Assembly: GCA_965242735.1 (NCBI GenBank)
Contig: OZ251497.1
Span: 992,001 to 1,056,000 of the forward strand
Length of the DNA: 64,000 bases
DNA from: G958295645 sp965242735
GTDB taxonomy: Bacteria > Gemmatimonadota > Gemmatimonadetes > Longimicrobiales > Gaopeijiaceae
Direction: 5' to 3'
Position 1 is the first letter of the stretch. Every line of letters begins with the position of its first letter. A program made the position numbers and the translations under genes. Below are positions 60,123 through 64,000 of this stretch, piece by piece. The notes under the pieces are model-generated. The model made no database searches, was not told where the DNA came from, and worked only from the letters and a program-made list of their open reading frames with translations.

Positions 60123-61037
60123 ATGGACTCGTTCAAGAGCCTGGCGCGGCGCTGCTTCCAGAAGACGGCGGAGCGAGAGGCCGCCGAGCGCCGCGCCCGC
60201 AACCAGAGCGAGTCCGGTTCGTTGCGAGAAGACCTGAAGGGCTTCGGCGCCGTCGGCGGGTGCTTGGGCACGGTCGTGTTCCTTGTGCTCTTGGCGGCGG
60301 CGCCTCAGGTCGTGGTGATCGGCGCTGGAGCCGTGGCGGTCGGGTGGCTCTTCAAGAGATTCGGCGAGAGTTCGCGAATTCGCCGCCGCGTCCGGCAGGG
60401 CGTGGCCGCCTACGAGCGAGGCGACGCGGACGCCGTTGCCGTCGTGCACCGCTACGCCGTCGCTTGGCTGCGCGGGCGCGTGGAGGCGCACCGCAACCGC
60501 ACGCTGGGGGCGAACTCCGAATGGGGACGCGCTCGCGAGCCGCTGGCCGAGGCTCTGGACGAGGCGGGCGGGCGCTTGGCCTACTGGGAAGAGAGGCTTC
60601 GCCAAGAGCCGGAGAACGAGATGGCGCCCCTGCAACTGAAGACGGCCCGCCAGCTCCAGGACAAGCTGCGCTCGGCGCTGGACGAGGTGGACGCCCGCGC
60701 CCGCGTGCTGCGGGAGTTCTACCATCGGTGCGAAGCCAAGCTGGCCGTCATGGACCGCAGCACGACGGACCTGGTGGAGGTGAAGCGGCTCGAGGCGCTC
60801 TCGGGGAGGGCGGATGCGGCGGTCGCGCACGCGCAGGGCGCCATCGAGGCCCTGGCGGGCCAGTTCCTCGCGGAGGCCCGGACCATCGCCGACGCGCTGG
60901 GGAGCGCGGACCGCACGCAGCTGCGCGTCCTGGCCGGCGAGGCGCCGCTGGACAACATCGAGCGCCTGGCCGACCGGATCCACGAGAGTTCCGAGCGAGA
61001 CCGGAGCGCCGTCGAAGCGCTGGAGAAGACGTTGTAG
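60123..61037 (+). CDS. Coiled-coil membrane protein, unknown family
   Basis: 304 aa. N-terminus SFKSLARRCFQKTAEREAAE (basic helix), two hydrophobic segments (residues ~42-78: VGGCLGTVVFLVLLAAAP and VVVIGAGAVAVGWLF), then a long helical region (residues ~90-300) rich in Ala, Glu, Arg with heptad character (YWEERLRQEPENEMAPLQLK, RQLQDKLRSALDEVDARA, AIEALAGQFLAEARTIADAL). Only 18 nt separate it from the preceding deacylase gene. Function unknown; the membrane-anchored coiled coil suggests a structural or envelope role. Confidence 0.65.
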   Translation: MDSFKSLARRCFQKTAEREAAERRARNQSESGSLREDLKGFGAVGGCLGTVVFLVLLAAAPQVVVIGAGAVAVGWLFKRFGESSRIRRRVRQGVAAYERGDADAVAVVHRYAVAWLRGRVEAHRNRTLGANSEWGRAREPLAEALDEAGGRLAYWEERLRQEPENEMAPLQLKTARQLQDKLRSALDEVDARARVLREFYHRCEAKLAVMDRSTTDLVEVKRLEALSGRADAAVAHAQGAIEALAGQFLAEARTIADALGSADRTQLRVLAGEAPLDNIERLADRIHESSERDRSAVEALEKTL

Positions 61038-61104
61038 GCGCCGCGGGCGCTTGCCGTAGATTTTCGCCCCCGACGTCCATCCCTTGTCAACGGAGGCGAA
61101 CGGC

Positions 61105-61269
61105 ATGGCGGAGTGCCCGTTGTGCGAAGCGCAGGTCGAGCTGGAGGCGGGAACGGTCGAGGCCGAGCTCCTCGAATGCATGGAGTGCGGGAGCGAGCTC
61201 GAGGTCATGTCGCTCGACCCGCCGGCGCTGGCGGAGGCCCCGGAAGCCGAAGAGGACTGGGGCGAGTGA
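61105..61269 (+). CDS. lysW: LysW amino-group carrier protein
   Basis: 54 aa. Carrier protein whose C-terminal Glu is attached to the alpha-amino group of aminoadipate (or glutamate), protecting it during lysine/arginine synthesis. Zinc-binding CPLC near residue 4 and CMEC near residue 25; acidic tail ending EEDWGE, the exact LysW signature. Preceded by CGGAGG and a TAGATT element (61057-61062). Cluster partner LysX starts 94 nt downstream. Confidence 0.95.
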   Translation: MAECPLCEAQVELEAGTVEAELLECMECGSELEVMSLDPPALAEAPEAEEDWGE

Positions 61270-61363
61270 CGCATGACGCCGCTTGTCGGCTCCGGGCGGC
61301 GCCGGAGGCGCGCGAAGCCGGGGAGGGCGGGGCCGAGCGACGGGCGGCCTCGGGAGCGGTCGC

Positions 61364-62200
61364 GTGAAGATCGGGTTCCTGCACTCGCTGATTCGCAAGG
61401 ACGAGAAGCTCATCTTGGCCGAGCTGCGGGGCCGTCCCGGCGTGGAGGTGGCGCCGCTGGACGACCGGCGGCTGGTCTTTGGACTGGGATCTCCGCCGGA
61501 CGTCGACCTGGTGCTGGAGCGGTGCATCAATCACTCGCGGGCGCTGCACGCGTTGCGGCTGTTCGAGAGCGTGGGCGCCGTCTGCGTGAACCGCTACGAC
61601 GTGGCGCGGCGGTGCGGCGACAAGATCCTCACGGCGACGGCGCTGGCGGAGGGAGGCGTGTCGCAGCCGCGATGGCGGGTGGCGTTCACGCCGGAGTCGG
61701 CGCTCGAGGCGATCGAGCAGCTGGGCTATCCGGTCGTGCTGAAGCCGGCGGTCGGCTCGTGGGGCCGGCTGCTCTCGAAGATCAACGACCGCGACGCGGC
61801 GGAAACCGTGCTCGAGCACAAGGCGATCTTGGGGACGTACCACCACTCGATCTTCTTCGTGCAGGAGTACGTGGCGAAGCAGGGGCGCGACATCCGAAGC
61901 TTCGTGGTGGGCGACGACTGCGTCGCGGCCGTCTATCGCGCGTCGGACCACTGGATCACCAACACGGCGCGGGGCGGGCGGACCTCGAAATGTCCGGTGA
62001 CCGCCGAGATCGGGGAGATCTCCCTTCGGGCCGCGTCGGCCGTGGGAGGCGGCGTGCTCGCGGTCGACCTGCTGGAGAGGGACGGCGAGCTGCTGGCCAA
62101 CGAAGTCAACTACACGATGGAATTCAGAAACAGCATCGACGTCACCGGCGTGAACATTCCCGCCCAGATCGCGTCCTACGCGCTGGCACAGGCGCAATGA
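61364..62200 (+). CDS. lysX: LysX-type LysW ligase (ATP-grasp)
   Basis: 278 aa from GTG 61364; an upstream Gly/Arg-rich extension of the frame does not look coding. ATP-grasp ligase joining the amino acid to the C-terminal Glu of LysW. Motifs: KIGFLHSLIRKDEKLIL, DKILTATALAEGGVSQPRW, YPVVLKPAVGSWGRLLSKIN (ATP-grasp core), FFVQEYVAKQGRDIRSFVVG and a C-terminal LLANEVNYTMEFRNS. Whether the substrate is 2-aminoadipate (LysX) or glutamate (ArgX) cannot be decided here; with LysW and LysY it forms the core pathway. Confidence 0.92.
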   Translation: MKIGFLHSLIRKDEKLILAELRGRPGVEVAPLDDRRLVFGLGSPPDVDLVLERCINHSRALHALRLFESVGAVCVNRYDVARRCGDKILTATALAEGGVSQPRWRVAFTPESALEAIEQLGYPVVLKPAVGSWGRLLSKINDRDAAETVLEHKAILGTYHHSIFFVQEYVAKQGRDIRSFVVGDDCVAAVYRASDHWITNTARGGRTSKCPVTAEIGEISLRAASAVGGGVLAVDLLERDGELLANEVNYTMEFRNSIDVTGVNIPAQIASYALAQAQ

Positions 62201-62225
62201 CGGCATTGCCCCCGGCGCCGGCCCG

Positions 62226-63251
62226 ATGATCCGCGTGTCCGTCGCCGGGGCTTCGGGCTACGCCGGCGGAGAGCTCCTGCGGCTGATGCTCGGCCATCCG
62301 GCCGTGCGCGTGCAGCAGGCCACGTCCAACCGTCTGGCGGGCCGGTTCGTGCACGGCGCGCACCCCAACTTGCGGGGCGCGACCAAGCTCAAGTTCTCGG
62401 CCACCGACGACGTCGCCCCGTGCGACGTGCTGTTCCTCTGCCTGCCGCACGGCGAGAGCGCGCGCCGGATCGACGAGTTCCTCCAAGTCGCGGACCGCGT
62501 CGTGGACTTGAGCGCCGACTTTCGACTGGCCGACGCGGACGCCTATCAGCGCTGGAACGGTGCCGCGCATCCCCGGCCGGACCTCCTGGGCGGCTTCGTC
62601 GGGGGCATCGCGGAACTGCACCGGGCCGCCTTGCCGCAAGCGCGTCGCGTCGCGTGCGCCGGCTGCAACGCGACCGCCGCCGTGCTGTCGCTCCTGCCGC
62701 TGTGCCGCGCCGGCCTCGCCGACTCCGCCGTCGTCGACGTCAAGGTCGGCTCCAGCGAAGCAGGCCGCGCGGCCACCGCCTCCGGCCATCATCCGGAGCG
62801 CAGCGGCGCCGTGCGGTCCTACAAGCCGACGGGCCACCGCCACACGGGCGAGATCGTCCAGTCGCTGGGCCTCGCCGAGGTCCACATGTCGGCGACTGCC
62901 GTCGAGAGGGTGCGCGGCGTGCTGGCGACGTGCCACGTCTTCGTCAACGAGGACCTGGACGACCGGGCGCTCTGGCGGCTGTACCGCGACGCCTACGCGG
63001 ACGAGCCCTTCGTCCGCATCGTCAAGGAGCGCGCGGGCGTGCATCGCTATCCGGATCCGAAGCTGCTCGCCGGGACCAATTTCTTCGACGTGGGATTCGA
63101 GCGCGATCCCCGCTCGCGCCGGGTGGTCGCGATCGGCGCGCTCGACAACTTGACGAAGGGCGCCGCCGGGCAGGCCGTGCAGGCGTTCAACGTCATGCAC
63201 GGGCTTCCCGAGACGACGGGCCTGGAGTTCGCGGGCCTCCATCCGGCCTGA
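62226..63251 (+). CDS. lysY: LysY/ArgC-type [LysW]-aminoadipate/-glutamate 6-phosphate reductase
   Basis: 341 aa. NADPH-dependent acyl-phosphate reductase. N-terminal nucleotide-binding GASGYAGGELLRLMLGHP; catalytic Cys in CAGCNATAAVLSLLPLC near residue 141; DVKVGSSEAGRAATASGHHP and FVNEDLDDRALWRLYRDAY; C-terminal DNLTKGAAGQAVQAFNVM. Family N-acetyl-gamma-glutamyl-phosphate reductase/LysY; the neighbouring lysW and lysX make the LysW-linked substrate the likely one. Starts 25 nt after lysX. LysZ (kinase), LysJ and LysK are not in the window. Confidence 0.92.
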   Translation: MIRVSVAGASGYAGGELLRLMLGHPAVRVQQATSNRLAGRFVHGAHPNLRGATKLKFSATDDVAPCDVLFLCLPHGESARRIDEFLQVADRVVDLSADFRLADADAYQRWNGAAHPRPDLLGGFVGGIAELHRAALPQARRVACAGCNATAAVLSLLPLCRAGLADSAVVDVKVGSSEAGRAATASGHHPERSGAVRSYKPTGHRHTGEIVQSLGLAEVHMSATAVERVRGVLATCHVFVNEDLDDRALWRLYRDAYADEPFVRIVKERAGVHRYPDPKLLAGTNFFDVGFERDPRSRRVVAIGALDNLTKGAAGQAVQAFNVMHGLPETTGLEFAGLHPA

Positions 63252-63257
63252 TCGAGC

Positions 63258-63899
63258 ATGTGCCGCCTGCTGTGCGCGACCGGTCCCGAACCCTTCGACG
63301 TCGGCGAGCATCTGGCGTCGTTCGCCCGCGTCGCCCGCGAGAGCCGCGAGTATCAGGGACATGGATGGGGGTGCGCCTGGCTGGACGAGGGCCAGTGGTG
63401 CGTCTACCGCTGCATCGCGCCCGTGTGGGAGGACTCCTTTCGCCCGCCCGGGCCGACGACGCTGCTCGTCGCGCATGCCCGAAGCGCGTTTCGAAACGAA
63501 GGCGTCCGGATCGAGAACAACATGCCCTTCTTCGACGGCGAGCGCGTGTTCGCCTTCAACGGGGAGCTGCGCGGGGTGCGCATTCGAGAGCGGGGACGGA
63601 TCGGCGCGGAAAAGGTGTTCAACTTCGTCAAGCGCTTCGATCGGGGGGACTTCTCCGCGGCCCTGCGGCGGGGCGTCGCCGCCATCGAGGCCCGCACGCG
63701 CTACGTTCGCGCCATGAACCTCGTCGTCGCAGACGCGTCGGGCGGCGCCTACGCGGCAAGCCGGTTCAACGAGTCGCGGGACTACTTTCAGATGTGGCGC
63801 GCCCAGGCCGGTGCGGCGCGCCTCCTCTGCTCCCAACCCTGTCCCGAGCTTGGCGGGAAGTGGACGCCGGTGCCCAACGGCACGGCGCTTTCGCTGTGA
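63258..63899 (+). CDS. Class II glutamine amidotransferase
   Basis: 213 aa, starting MCRLL so that Cys2 is the N-terminal nucleophile after Met removal. Ntn-type GATase domain: GHGWGCAWLDEGQWCVYRCI, LLVAHARSAFRNEG, IENNMPFFDGERVFAFNGE and VRAMNLVVADASGG. Resembles YafJ/class II GATase of unknown acceptor. It starts 6 nt after lysY and is probably co-transcribed with the lysW cluster, suggesting ammonia supply for a LysW-linked step or an independent function. 101 nt of non-coding sequence follow to the window end. Confidence 0.85.
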   Translation: MCRLLCATGPEPFDVGEHLASFARVARESREYQGHGWGCAWLDEGQWCVYRCIAPVWEDSFRPPGPTTLLVAHARSAFRNEGVRIENNMPFFDGERVFAFNGELRGVRIRERGRIGAEKVFNFVKRFDRGDFSAALRRGVAAIEARTRYVRAMNLVVADASGGAYAASRFNESRDYFQMWRAQAGAARLLCSQPCPELGGKWTPVPNGTALSL

Positions 63900-64000
63900 G
63901 CCTCGGCTCTGCGAATCGCCTTGCTCCGGCCTTCGTGCGCTCTCGGGCCGGCCGCGGCGGCCCTTCGCCCCCGGCGCGTCATGGGGAACCCCGGCCGTGT

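Noticed and set aside
1..64000. Searches by eye for CRISPR arrays, tRNA and rRNA genes and riboswitch-like leaders, including a cobalamin riboswitch ahead of nrdJ.
   Set aside because: No regularly spaced repeats, no tRNA T-loop patterns with flanking acceptor stems and no rRNA-like sequence were seen; short RNA genes could still be missed by inspection.

Overview
This is a GC-rich, densely packed bacterial chromosome segment. Genes often overlap by 4 nt (ATGA, GTGA or TTGA junctions) and GTG and TTG starts are common. The gene mix points to a Gram-negative of the Gemmatimonadota type, possibly a symbiont. It includes LysW-dependent amino-acid biosynthesis, a B12-dependent ribonucleotide reductase, 6-bladed beta-propeller proteins, large penicillin-acylase-like and M20 amidohydrolases, and a propeller plus outer-membrane-barrel protein. 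That placement is inference from gene content, because no rRNA or other phylogenetic marker was found.

Layout. 1-5000 is a defence island: a type III restriction-modification pair (mod cut by the window edge, res complete), then a toxin-antitoxin-like pair of an RHH-nucleotidyltransferase (MNT) fusion and a HEPN protein. The pair sits behind a promoter whose -10 lies inside a perfect 20-bp palindrome abutting the start codon. 5000-13700 is a co-directional run: coiled-coil microprotein, DUF418 membrane protein, penicillin-acylase family hydrolase, small membrane protein, RecQ, MoeB-rhodanese. 13700-20190 is a scar region: two decayed IS3-family elements, both on the minus strand, bracket a gene with six tandem ~125-residue repeats and an AT-richer 5' part. 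20190-22654 (minus) is a translationally coupled VTT membrane protein-coaE-nrnA operon.

23160-30520 mixes fragments and intact genes: a truncated AlbA_2/Schlafen-type protein, a second coiled-coil microprotein cut by a DUF4143 remnant, 6-bladed propeller genes (one intact, two broken), a YyaL-type thioredoxin-domain protein and a third coiled-coil protein. 30640-44300 is mostly housekeeping: a fused E1-alpha/E1-beta 2-oxoacid dehydrogenase, CcdA, an ABC exporter half, a probable lipoprotein, MurQ, a large propeller-barrel protein with a zinc-peptidase-like motif, and NrdJ.

44330-49107 holds a single-chain Mrr nuclease-helicase-N6-methyltransferase of type ISP architecture. Its reading frame is split by a 27-G homopolymer between methyltransferase motifs I and IV, which makes it a strong candidate for a phase-variable restriction system. 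49250-64000 contains an M20 amidohydrolase, a tandemly duplicated two-gene lipoprotein module (A-B-C-D), a nitrilase, an ornithine aminotransferase, a formyltransferase-like fusion, a D-aminoacylase-like lipoprotein, a coiled-coil membrane protein, and a lysW-lysX-lysY-glutamine amidotransferase cluster at the right edge.

The most noteworthy items are the poly-G-split type ISP gene, the self-contained RHH-MNT/HEPN unit with its operator-promoter, the family of three membrane-anchored coiled-coil repeat proteins, the duplicated lipoprotein module, and the IS-bracketed repeat gene.
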